A DNA stretch of 64,000 nt. Source: Billgrantia antri (lineage in GTDB: Bacteria; Pseudomonadota; Gammaproteobacteria; Pseudomonadales; Halomonadaceae). Under the pieces are notes generated by a model. That model had not been told where the DNA came from and searched no databases. It worked only from the letters and a program-made list of their open reading frames with translations. Positions 56,417 to 64,000 of this stretch are shown here, piece after piece (within the stretch, counting starts at the first letter, position 1; each line of letters begins with the position of its first letter). The position numbers were made by a program, and so were the translations under genes. The stretch covers positions 1-64,000 of the forward strand of contig NZ_JAHYCA010000001.1 in NCBI RefSeq assembly GCF_019430905.1. The letters run 5' to 3'.

Positions 56417-57360
56417 GCCTGCTCGACCTCTTCTTCGCCACCCTTGAGATCACCTTGCCGGTTTTCGCCATGGTCTTTCTCGGTCTGGGCCTCAAGCGTC
56501 TGGGCTGGATCGATCATGCCTTCGTAACGACCGCCTCGCAGTTGGTTTTCCGCGCCACCATGCCGACGCTGATCTTCCTCAGCATCATCAAGGCCGACCT
56601 GGACGCCACGCTGAATCCCGGCATGCTGGGATACTTCGCCCTGGCCACGCTGGCCAGCTTCCTGCTCAGTTGGGGCTGGGCCATCCTGCGCGTGCCCCAT
56701 GCCGAGCGGGGCGTCTACGTGCAGGGCGCCTTTCGCGGCAACTGCGGCATCGTCGGCCTGGCGCTGGCCGCCGGCATGTACGGCGACTACGGGCTCTCTG
56801 CCGGCGGGCTGCTGCTCGGCGTGGTGATCCTCACCTACAATGCCTTCTCGGTTGTCGTGCTCGCCACCTACCAGAAGGGCAAGCGCACCAACTGGCGCAG
56901 CATCGCCGGCCACATTCTGCGCAACCCGCTGATCCTGGCCGTGGTGGTCGCCGTGCCGGTGGCCGCCCTGGAACTTCGCCTTCCCGGCTGGCTGATGACC
57001 TCGGGGCAATACTTCGCCTCGCTGACCCTGCCGCTGGCATTGATCTGCATCGGCGCCACCCTGTCGCTGGGCTCGATCCGGGCCTCGGGCCGGTTGGCAA
57101 CCGGCGCCAGCCTGATCAAGATGGTCAGCCTGCCGCTGGGCGCCACCCTGGGCGCCTGGCTGTTCGGCTTCGAGGGGCGCGAGCTGGGGGTGCTGTTCCT
57201 GTTCTTCGCCAGTCCCACCGCCGCGGCCAGCTTCGTGATGGTCAAGGCCATGGGCGGCAACGCCGCGCTGGCGGCCAACATCATCGCGTTGACCACGCTG
57301 CTGGCCAGCCTGACCGTCACCGGCGGCGTGTTCGCGCTGAAGGTGATCGGCTGGATTTGA
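56413..57360 (+). CDS. AEC-family (auxin efflux carrier type) transporter
   Basis: 315-residue integral membrane protein with about ten hydrophobic helices in two halves, as in the AEC/BART superfamily. Conserved features include FRGNCGIVGLALAAGMYGD in the first half and CIGATLSLGSIR near residue 215. Members export or import carboxylates such as malonate; the substrate is not evident. I start it at ATG 56413, which overlaps the small peptide gene; an upstream GTG at 56398 is in frame. Confidence 0.85.
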   Translation: MSLLDLFFATLEITLPVFAMVFLGLGLKRLGWIDHAFVTTASQLVFRATMPTLIFLSIIKADLDATLNPGMLGYFALATLASFLLSWGWAILRVPHAERGVYVQGAFRGNCGIVGLALAAGMYGDYGLSAGGLLLGVVILTYNAFSVVVLATYQKGKRTNWRSIAGHILRNPLILAVVVAVPVAALELRLPGWLMTSGQYFASLTLPLALICIGATLSLGSIRASGRLATGASLIKMVSLPLGATLGAWLFGFEGRELGVLFLFFASPTAAASFVMVKAMGGNAALAANIIALTTLLASLTVTGGVFALKVIGWI

Positions 57361-57388
57361 GGCTCAGCCGGGCTTCGATCACCCTGGC

Positions 57389-57862
57389 TCAGCGAATGTC
57401 AGCGGGTGCCCTGAAACGCAGCAGCCTGGCGCAACCCGCCGCCCAGACTTCGCCCTCGAGTTCGGCCACGGCGGCCGTGGGAAAGCCTAGACCGCGAAGC
57501 GCCCTGCCCTCCGTCAGCAGCTCGGCGAGCAGCCCTACCAAGGGCATGTGGCTGACCAGCACGATGGGCGTATCGCTGGCATGGGCAATCAGCCAGTCGC
57601 ATACCGCCGCCGGCGAGTCGTCGGGTGTGATGAGTGGCAACACCTCGGCTTCGATACCCAGCGCCTCGGCCACCGGCGAAGCCGTCTGACGCGCCCTCAC
57701 GAAGGGGCTGGTATAGAGTCGGGCACCTGCCAGCGCCTGCCGACCGAACCAGCCGGCCATGCGTTCGGCCTCGGCCTGTCCGCGGGTGGTCAGCTCGCGC
57801 TCACTGTCTGGATGCCCTGCAGCCGCCTCGCCGTGGCGCATGATAAAGAGTTGCGCCGTCAT
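57389..57862 (-). CDS. sixA: Phosphohistidine phosphatase SixA
   Basis: 157-residue histidine-phosphatase superfamily protein. The RHGE motif with His10 is at residues 9-12, and a second catalytic His lies in LVSHMPLVG near 104. Removes phosphate from histidine in phosphotransfer (HPt) or PTS proteins. Starts within gpsA (4-nt ATGA overlap), a pairing also seen in Pseudomonas. Confidence 0.9.
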   Translation of the reverse strand: MTAQLFIMRHGEAAAGHPDSERELTTRGQAEAERMAGWFGRQALAGARLYTSPFVRARQTASPVAEALGIEAEVLPLITPDDSPAAVCDWLIAHASDTPIVLVSHMPLVGLLAELLTEGRALRGLGFPTAAVAELEGEVWAAGCARLLRFRAPADIR

Positions 57863-58932
57863 GCCCCGCCCTCATCCGCCTCGATTCGGCGATGAGCCTG
57901 TTGCACGGCTTCGCGTGGCAGGACGAACTCCACGTCGCTGCTTTGCTCGCCGCGCATCAGCATGCGCGCCATCTCGCGCGCCGGCACACCTTCGAACAGG
58001 ACCTGGTAGAGCCCCTCGGCCAGCGGCATGTAAACACCATCCGCACGTGCCTTGTCACGCACCAGACGCACCGTATTGACACCCTCGGCGACCTGACCCA
58101 ATGCCTCGACGGCCTCGTCCAGCCCCTTGCCCTGGCCCAGGGCGTAACCGACCCGGTAGTTACGCGACAGCTGCGACGAGCAGGTCACGATCAGGTCGCC
58201 CACCCCGGCCAGCCCGAGGAAGGTCATGGGATTGGCGCCCAGGCTGACGGCGAAGCGGCCCATCTCGGCCAGCGCCCGGGTCATCAGCATGCTGCGGGTG
58301 TTCTCGCCCATGCCCAGGGCCGCGGCCATGCCGGCAGCAATGGCATAGATGTTCTTGAGCGCTCCGCCCAGCTCGACGCCATAGCGGTCGTTGCTGGCAT
58401 AGACGCGGAAATAGTCGCAGCCCAGCGCCTGTTGCACCCGGGTGCGTGTCAGCGCATCGTCGCTGGCCACCACGGTGGCGGTGAGCTGTTTCTGGGCGAT
58501 CTCGGTGGCCAGGTTGGGCCCCGAGATCACGCCGATATGGGTGAAGCCCGTTTCCTCCTCGAGGATCTGGCTCATCAACTTGAAGCCCTCTTCCTGGATC
58601 CCCTTGGTGGTGCTCACCAGAATCTGGTCGGGATGGAGCCAGGGCCGGGCCTGGCGCACCACGTCACGGAAGGCCTTGGAGGGAATCGCCACCAGTACCA
58701 GCTCGGCGCCTTCGAGCGCTTCCTCCATGTTGCTGAATGCCCGCACTGCCGGGTTGATGGCATAGTCCGGCAGGTAGCGCGGGTTGCGGTGTTCGCGGTC
58801 GATCTGTGCCGCCAGCTCGGGGTCGCGCAGCCACTGGCTTACCCTGGCGCCATTGTCGGCGGCGATGCTCGCCAGCGCGGTGCCGAAGCTGCCGCCGCCC
58901 AGTACTGCTACCCGCATGGGATCGTCTGACAT
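57859..58932 (-). CDS. gpsA: Glycerol-3-phosphate dehydrogenase [NAD(P)+]
   Basis: 357 residues; makes sn-glycerol-3-phosphate for phospholipids. Rossmann motif [17 protein letters not shown] at 8-24, catalytic Lys in [16 protein letters not shown], and [13 protein letters not shown] at 58932. Downstream sixA overlaps its end. A hairpin at 58990-59009 separates it from pntB upstream on the same strand. Confidence 0.96.
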   Translation of the reverse strand: MSDDPMRVAVLGGGSFGTALASIAADNGARVSQWLRDPELAAQIDREHRNPRYLPDYAINPAVRAFSNMEEALEGAELVLVAIPSKAFRDVVRQARPWLHPDQILVSTTKGIQEEGFKLMSQILEEETGFTHIGVISGPNLATEIAQKQLTATVVASDDALTRTRVQQALGCDYFRVYASNDRYGVELGGALKNIYAIAAGMAAALGMGENTRSMLMTRALAEMGRFAVSLGANPMTFLGLAGVGDLIVTCSSQLSRNYRVGYALGQGKGLDEAVEALGQVAEGVNTVRLVRDKARADGVYMPLAEGLYQVLFEGVPAREMARMLMRGEQSSDVEFVLPREAVQQAHRRIEADEGGA

Positions 58933-58989
58933 GTCTGCCCCGTGAATCGAACGAAGTCTCAGGAGATTCCGTCAAGAGTGTAACGAAGA

Positions 58990-59009
58990 ATGCCCCCTTG
59001 CGGGGGCAT
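58990..59009 (-). terminator. Terminator-like hairpin after pntB
   Basis: On the minus strand ATGCCCCC-GCAA-GGGGGCAT (8-bp stem) is followed by TCTTCGTT, 38 bp after the pntB stop and about 60 bp before gpsA. It ends the pntAB transcript, partly or fully. Confidence 0.55.
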
Positions 59010-59047
59010 GTCTCGTCATTGGACGGCGGGCCCAAGCCCGGACTGCC

Positions 59048-60490
59048 TCAATCGATCTGCGACAGCAGCGAGTCGATGCTCTGCCGGGCATCGCCGTAGA
59101 ACATGCGCGTGTTCTCCTTGAAGAACAGCGGGTTCTCGATGCCCGAATAGCCGGTACCCTGGCCGCGCTTGCAGACGAATACCTGCTTGGCCTCCCACAC
59201 CTTGAGCACCGGCATGCCGGCGATGGGGCTGTTGGGATCCTCCTGGGCAGCAGGGTTGACGATGTCGTTGGAGCCGATGACGATCACCACGTCGGTGCTG
59301 GCGAAGTCGTCGTTGATCTCGTCCATCTCCAGCACGATATCATAGGGCACCCGGGCCTCGGCCAGCAGCACGTTCATGTGGCCCGGCAAGCGCCCCGCTA
59401 CCGGGTGGATACCGAAGCGAACCTCCTTGCCCGCCGAGCGCAGCTTGCGCACCAGCTCGCTCACCGCGTTCTGGGCCTGGGCCACGGCCATGCCGTAGCC
59501 CGGCACGATGATCACGCTGTCGGCATCGTTGAGCGCGCTCGCCACCCCGCCGGCATCGATCGCCACCTGCTCGCCCTCGATCTCGGCCGCCGGTCCCTGG
59601 GTGCCGCCGAAGCCACCGAGGATGACGTTGACGAAATTGCGGTTCATCGCCTTGCACATGATGTACGACAGAATGGCACCGGAAGAGCCCACCAGTGCGC
59701 CGGTGACGATCAGCAGGTCGTTGGAGAGCGTGAAGCCGATGGCCGCCGCGGCCCAGCCGGAGTAGCTGTTGAGCATCGACACCACCACGGGCATGTCGGC
59801 GCCGCCGATGCCCATGATCAGGTGGTAACCGATGAAGAAGGCCAGCGCGGCGATCAGCAGCAGTGTCCAGAAGCCGGCGCCGTTGAGGTAGAGGATGGCC
59901 AGCAGCAGCGAAAGCGCGGCCGCCCCAGCGTTGAGCAGGTGGCCACCGGGCAATTGCTTCGGCTTGCCGTCGACCTTGCCGGCGAGCTTGCCGAAGGCAA
60001 TCACAGAGCCGGTAAAGGTCACCGCGCCGATGAATACGCCCAATACCACCTCGATCTGCAGGAACATCAGCTCATCCGGGGCCTTGGTGGCGACGAGCGC
60101 GGCGAAGGCCGAGAACTGCTCGGCGCCCGCATCGAGGGCCCGGGCCGCCAGCACGCGGCGCCGCTCGAGGTCCGCGCTCCAGGCCACGAACACCGCGGCC
60201 AGGCCGACGAAGCTGTGCAGCGCCGCCACCAGCTGCGGCATCTCGGTCATCTCGACCTTCTTGGCCACGTAGGCGCCGACTACCGCGCCGACGATCACCA
60301 TCGGAATCATCAGCCAGTAGGCGCCGATCCCCGGCCCGAAGGCGGTGAAGAAGACCGCCACGGCCATGCCGACGATGCCGTACCACACGGCCCGCTTGGC
60401 CTTTTCCTGATTGCTCAGCCCTCCCAGGGAAAGGACGAACAGTACGCTTGCCGCTATCGCCGCGGCAGACACGAATCCTTGACTCAGCAT
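59048..60490 (-). CDS. pntB: NAD(P) transhydrogenase subunit beta
   Basis: 480-residue subunit with about nine TM helices in the N-terminal 290 residues and the NADP-binding domain III at the C-terminus ([32 protein letters not shown], and [14 protein letters not shown]). With PntA it couples proton entry to NADPH formation. ATG at 60490, 15 bp after pntA. The length fits E. coli PntB (462). Confidence 0.96.
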   Translation of the reverse strand: MLSQGFVSAAAIAASVLFVLSLGGLSNQEKAKRAVWYGIVGMAVAVFFTAFGPGIGAYWLMIPMVIVGAVVGAYVAKKVEMTEMPQLVAALHSFVGLAAVFVAWSADLERRRVLAARALDAGAEQFSAFAALVATKAPDELMFLQIEVVLGVFIGAVTFTGSVIAFGKLAGKVDGKPKQLPGGHLLNAGAAALSLLLAILYLNGAGFWTLLLIAALAFFIGYHLIMGIGGADMPVVVSMLNSYSGWAAAAIGFTLSNDLLIVTGALVGSSGAILSYIMCKAMNRNFVNVILGGFGGTQGPAAEIEGEQVAIDAGGVASALNDADSVIIVPGYGMAVAQAQNAVSELVRKLRSAGKEVRFGIHPVAGRLPGHMNVLLAEARVPYDIVLEMDEINDDFASTDVVIVIGSNDIVNPAAQEDPNSPIAGMPVLKVWEAKQVFVCKRGQGTGYSGIENPLFFKENTRMFYGDARQSIDSLLSQID

Positions 60491-60505
60491 GTGTTGTCTC
60501 CGCGC

Positions 60506-62077
60506 TTACGATTTCTGGAACATGGCGAGCATCCGGCGTGTCACCAGGAAGCCGCCCACGATATTGATGGTGGCGATCAGCACCGAGATGGCCGCCATCA
60601 GCACGACGAGCCAGTTCCCGGAGCCGATCTGCAGTACCGCCCCGAGCACGATGATCCCCGAGATGGCATTGGTCACCGCCATCAGCGGCGTATGCAGCGA
60701 GTGGCTGACGTTCCAGATCACTTGGAAGCCGACGAAGCAGGCCAGCACGAAGACGATGAAGTGCTGCATGAAGGAGGCAGGCGCCACCTGGCCGAGCACC
60801 AGCATCAGCAGACCACCGGCACCCAGCAGGGTCGCCTGGCGCTTGGTCTGCGCCTTGAAGGCAGCATGTTCGGCCGCTCGCCGCTCCTCGGGAGTGGGCT
60901 CCTTCTCCTTGGGCTTGGGCTTCGCCGCGGCGATCGCCTTGACCTTGGGCGGCGGCGGCGGAAAGGTGATCTCGCCCTGGTGCGTCACCGTGGCGCCACG
61001 GATGACGTCGTCCTCCATGTCATGGACGATGCTGCCGTCCTTCTCCGGTGTGAGGTCGGTGAGCATGTGACGGATGTTAGTGGCATACAGCAGCGAGGCT
61101 TGCGTCGCCATGCGCGAGGGGAAGTCGGTATAGCCGACCACCACGACGCCGTTGTCGCTGACGATCCGCTCGTCCGGTACGGTCAGGTCGCAGTTGCCGC
61201 CCTTTTCGGCGGCCAGGTCGACGATCACCGAGCCGGGCTTCATCGCCTTGACCATGTCCTCGAGCCACAGCTTGGGCGCCGGCCGCCCCGGGATCAGGGC
61301 AGTAGTGATGACGATGTCGACCTCGGGCGCCTGCTCACGGAACAGCGCCAGTTGCTTCTCGCGGAACTCGGGGCTGGAAGGCGCCGCGTAGCCGCCGGTG
61401 CCGGAACCGTCCTGATTCTCCTCGAAGTCGAGGAACAGGAACTCGGCACCCATGGACTCGATCTGTTCGGCCACCTCGGGGCGCACGTCGAAGGCACGCA
61501 CCACCGCCCCCAGGCTGGTCGCGGTGCCGATGGCGGCAAGCCCCGCCACGCCGGCACCGACGATGAGCACCTTGGCCGGAGGCACCTTGCCGGCGGCGGT
61601 GACCTGGCCGGTGAAGAAACGGCCGAATTGATTGCCCGCCTCGATCACCGCGCGATAGCCGGCGATATTGGCCATCGAGGAGAGGGCATCCATCTTCTGG
61701 GCCCGCGAAATACGCGGCACCATGTCCATGGCGACCACAGTCGCGCCCTTGGCCCGGCAGCGCTCCAGCAGGGCCTCGTTCTGCGCCGGCCAGAAGAAGG
61801 CGATCAGGGTCTGGCCTTCGCGCAGGAGGTCGGCTTCTTCATCCGTGGGCTCGCGTACCTTGATCACGACCTCGGCCTCGCGCCACAGCGCCTCGGCGCT
61901 CTCCACCACCGTGACACCGGCGGCGCGATAGGCGTCGTCATCGAAACCGGCGGCGATACCGGCCCCGGATTCGATCAAGCATTCGTGTCCTAGCTTCTTG
62001 ATGAACTGCGCACTGTCAGGGGTCAGCGCGACACGCGCCTCTCCTTTGGCGAGCTCCTTGGGTGCACCAATCTTCAC
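60506..62077 (-). CDS. pntA: NAD(P) transhydrogenase subunit alpha
   Basis: 523-residue fused alpha subunit: NAD-binding domain I (about 1-380; [21 protein letters not shown]) and about four TM helices (about 425-510). The two parts are joined by a Pro/Lys-rich linker ([20 protein letters not shown]) longer than usual. Some bacteria split this into PntAA and PntAB; here it is one chain as in E. coli. ATG at 62077 ([20 protein letters not shown]). The 280 bp upstream are AT-rich and hold no gene, only the palindrome at 62273-62294. Confidence 0.95.
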   Translation of the reverse strand: MKIGAPKELAKGEARVALTPDSAQFIKKLGHECLIESGAGIAAGFDDDAYRAAGVTVVESAEALWREAEVVIKVREPTDEEADLLREGQTLIAFFWPAQNEALLERCRAKGATVVAMDMVPRISRAQKMDALSSMANIAGYRAVIEAGNQFGRFFTGQVTAAGKVPPAKVLIVGAGVAGLAAIGTATSLGAVVRAFDVRPEVAEQIESMGAEFLFLDFEENQDGSGTGGYAAPSSPEFREKQLALFREQAPEVDIVITTALIPGRPAPKLWLEDMVKAMKPGSVIVDLAAEKGGNCDLTVPDERIVSDNGVVVVGYTDFPSRMATQASLLYATNIRHMLTDLTPEKDGSIVHDMEDDVIRGATVTHQGEITFPPPPPKVKAIAAAKPKPKEKEPTPEERRAAEHAAFKAQTKRQATLLGAGGLLMLVLGQVAPASFMQHFIVFVLACFVGFQVIWNVSHSLHTPLMAVTNAISGIIVLGAVLQIGSGNWLVVLMAAISVLIATINIVGGFLVTRRMLAMFQKS

Positions 62078-62272
62078 GTTGGATCTCCCTTATGGTTATA
62101 GAAAGGTCGAATAGGGCAAACAGTTATTCATACCTGACCATGCCGCGATGCACAACCGCTGCGCAGCTTTTCCAACACCTTCGAATGTAAAACTATGCAG
62201 CTGAAATATCGGAAAAAAATGAACGATGACGTTGACGTCAAAGATACATGGCGGGACGCATATGGACATGAA

Positions 62273-62294
62273 CAAGCCGCCTGCAGGCGGCTTG
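62273..62294. terminator. 22-bp palindrome after htpG
   Basis: CAAGCCGCCTGCAGGCGGCTTG is a perfect palindrome about 64 bp after the htpG stop and 196 bp before pntA. Neither flank has a T tract, so it may be a weak terminator or an RNA-stabilising hairpin at the htpG 3' end. Confidence 0.4.
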
Positions 62295-62357
62295 AAAACG
62301 CGTAGGCATGCGGCCATCAAGCGACGGGCCTCGCCGTGACGACGCCCGTCGTACGCC

Positions 62358-64000
62358 CTAGGTTGTCAGCAGCGTATTGAGCCGCTTGACGTAGGCTGCG
62401 GGGTCGTCGAGGTGGCCACCCTCGGCGATGATCGCCTGGTCGAGCAGTACCTGGGCCAAATCGGCGAAGCGCTCGCCTTCGGCGCCCTCGAGCCGCTCGA
62501 CCAGCGCATGGGTCGGGTTGAGTTCGAGTATCGGCTTGACCTCCGGCATCTTCTGGCCGGCGGCTTCCATGATGCGGCGCATCTGGAAGCCCATCTCATG
62601 CTCCGGCAACACCACGCAGGCAGGAGAATCGGTCAGTCGATGGGTCACCTTGACCTCCTGCACGGCGTCGCCCAGCGCTTCCTTGACGCGCTTGACCAGC
62701 GATTCCTTGGCCTTGGCGGTCTCCTCCTGGGCCTTCTTCTCTTCCTCGCCCTCGATCTCGCCGAGGTCGAGCTCGCCCTTGGCCACGTCGACGAAGCGCT
62801 TGCCCTCGAACTCGTTCAGGTGGCTCATCAGCCACTCGTCGATGCGGTCGTGGAGCAGCAGCACCTCGATGCCCTTCTTGCGGAAGATCTCCAGATGCGG
62901 GCTCGACTTCGCCGCGTTGAAGCCGTCGGCGACGATGTAGTAGATCTTCTCCTGGCCCTCCTTCATGCGCGAGACGTAGTCGGCCAGCGACTGATCCTGG
63001 GTGGCGCTGTCGGTGTGGGTGGTGGAGAAGCGCAGCAGTGCGGCGATCTTCTCGCGATTGGCGAAGTCCTCGGCCGGGCCCTCCTTCAGCACGCTGCCGA
63101 AGGTGTTCCAGAAGGTCTGGTAGGCCTCCTGGTCCTTGGCCAGCTTCTTGAGCATGTCCAGCGCCCGCTTGGTCAGCGCGCCCTTGATCTTCTCGACCTT
63201 GGGGTCCTGCTGCAGCAGTTCGCGGGAGACGTTGAGCGACAGCTCGCGGGTGTCGAGCACGCCCTTGATGAAGCGCAGGTAGAGTGGCAGGAACTGCTCG
63301 GCGTCGTCCATGATGAAGACACGCTGGACGTAGAGCTTGACTCCGCGGGAGCCATCGCGCTCATAGAGGTCGAAGGGCGCGCGCCCCGGTACATAGAGCA
63401 GACTGGTGTACTCGAGCTTGCCCTCGACCTTGTTGTGGCTCCAGGTCAGGGGATCGCTGAAGTCGTGGGCCACGTGCTTGTAGAAGGCCTTGTACTCGTC
63501 GTCGGAAACCTCGCTCTTGGGCCGCACCCACAGCGCGGTGGCCTCGTTGACGGTTTCCCAGGTGGTGACCTCGCTGCCTTCGATCTCGTTGCCTTCGTCG
63601 TCCTTGGCCGTCTCGACCTTCGGCATGCGCACCGGCACTTCGATATGGTCGGAGTACTTTCGCACCAGACTGCGCAGGCGGAAGTCGTCGGCGAACTCCT
63701 TGGCTTCCTTCTTCAGGTGCAGGACGATCTCGGTGCCGTGTGCCTCGCGCTCGAGGTCGGCGACGGTAAACTCGCCCTCGCCCTTCGAGCGCCATTCGAC
63801 ACCCTCGCTCTTGTCGCTGCCCGCCTTGCGGGTACGCACCGTGACTTCGTCGGCGACGATGAAGCTGGAGTAGAACCCCACCCCGAACTGGCCGATCAGC
63901 CGCGCATCCTTCTGCTGCTCGCCGGAGAGCTGCTTGAGGAACTCGGCGGTGCCGCTGCGAGCAATGGTGCCCAGGTTCTGGATCACCTCGTCACGGCTCA
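62358..64000 (-). CDS. htpG: Chaperone HtpG (Hsp90), truncated by the window edge
   Basis: The visible 546 codons cover the end of the N-terminal ATPase domain (GMS-type [16 protein letters not shown], and [16 protein letters not shown] lining the ATP lid), the middle domain (about 140-400 of the visible part, with [19 protein letters not shown]) and the C-terminal dimerisation domain with LTDSPACVV. About 90 N-terminal residues lie beyond the right edge. A long acidic/Lys-rich segment (about 410-445) is typical of HtpG. The stop is at 62358. Confidence 0.96.
   Translation of the reverse strand, partial: SRDEVIQNLGTIARSGTAEFLKQLSGEQQKDARLIGQFGVGFYSSFIVADEVTVRTRKAGSDKSEGVEWRSKGEGEFTVADLEREAHGTEIVLHLKKEAKEFADDFRLRSLVRKYSDHIEVPVRMPKVETAKDDEGNEIEGSEVTTWETVNEATALWVRPKSEVSDDEYKAFYKHVAHDFSDPLTWSHNKVEGKLEYTSLLYVPGRAPFDLYERDGSRGVKLYVQRVFIMDDAEQFLPLYLRFIKGVLDTRELSLNVSRELLQQDPKVEKIKGALTKRALDMLKKLAKDQEAYQTFWNTFGSVLKEGPAEDFANREKIAALLRFSTTHTDSATQDQSLADYVSRMKEGQEKIYYIVADGFNAAKSSPHLEIFRKKGIEVLLLHDRIDEWLMSHLNEFEGKRFVDVAKGELDLGEIEGEEEKKAQEETAKAKESLVKRVKEALGDAVQEVKVTHRLTDSPACVVLPEHEMGFQMRRIMEAAGQKMPEVKPILELNPTHALVERLEGAEGERFADLAQVLLDQAIIAEGGHLDDPAAYVKRLNTLLTT

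Noticed and set aside
59378..61993. Plus-strand open frame of 871 codons opposite pntB and pntA
   Set aside because: Same cause: a mirror frame of GC-rich genes with low-complexity His/Arg/Gly content. pntA and pntB are unmistakable on the other strand.

Overview
The window reads as a chromosomal segment of a gammaproteobacterium, most probably a Halomonas-type (Halomonadaceae) bacterium. This is inferred from high GC, acidic proteins, a poly-hydroxyalkanoate synthase with a phasin, and gene orders shared with Pseudomonas and E. coli (rpe-gph-trpE, miaB-ybeZ-ybeY-corC-lnt, smrB/prmB-aroC). I saw no CRISPR array, insertion sequence, prophage or tRNA gene. The left edge holds a minus-strand rRNA promoter/leader with boxA, so a 16S gene should start just outside. 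The right edge cuts htpG.

Layout. 0.5-8.8 kb: a complete methylcitrate-cycle operon (GntR regulator-prpB-prpC-acnD-prpF-prpD) with a clear promoter and palindromic operator. 9-12.2 kb: pabB, cysH and cysB. 12.5-16.2 kb: trxA, an AI-2E family transporter, a SIMPL protein and serS. 16.4-22.2 kb: a YdiJ-type FAD/Fe-S dehydrogenase, a DUF2905 protein and an orphan FIST-sensor histidine kinase. 22.3-34.7 kb: the tryptophan/pentose region (trpC, trpD, trpG, trpE, gph, rpe). It is interrupted twice by plus-strand genes. A phosphopantetheinyl transferase, a two-component system and a FetA/FrpB-like TonB receptor lie between trpC and trpD. An orphan Mn/Fe-type substrate-binding protein lies between trpG and trpE. 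34.9-38.7 kb: the sulfate ABC transporter sbp-cysT-cysW-cysA. 38.7-41.8 kb: small accessory genes (GNAT, YajG lipoprotein, tpm, SH3 protein, DUF1820). 42-47.5 kb: miaB, ybeZ, ybeY, corC, lnt. 47.5-50.6 kb: phaC, phasin and a small PHA-locus protein. 50.7-56.2 kb: aroC, prmB, Smr protein, patatin and two alpha/beta hydrolases. 56.3-58.9 kb: a 35-residue membrane peptide coupled to an AEC transporter, then sixA-gpsA. 59-62 kb: pntAB, followed by htpG.

How the parts work together. Propionyl-CoA is oxidised by the prp operon. Sulfate enters by Sbp-CysTWA and is reduced through CysH, with CysB as regulator and thioredoxin as likely electron donor. trpGD is preceded by a 16-residue leader peptide with tandem Trp codons and mutually exclusive antiterminator/terminator hairpins, a classical attenuator. 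The clearest accessory unit is the iron-responsive block at 23.3-28.3 kb. Its promoter is covered by a 33-bp dyad with a Fur-box-like core, and a second Fur-like site lies before the receptor gene. The best candidates for further work are this block, which splits the trp genes, the trp attenuator, the orphan FIST kinase, the inverted DnaA-box pair at 41.37 kb, and the small membrane peptide at 56.3 kb.
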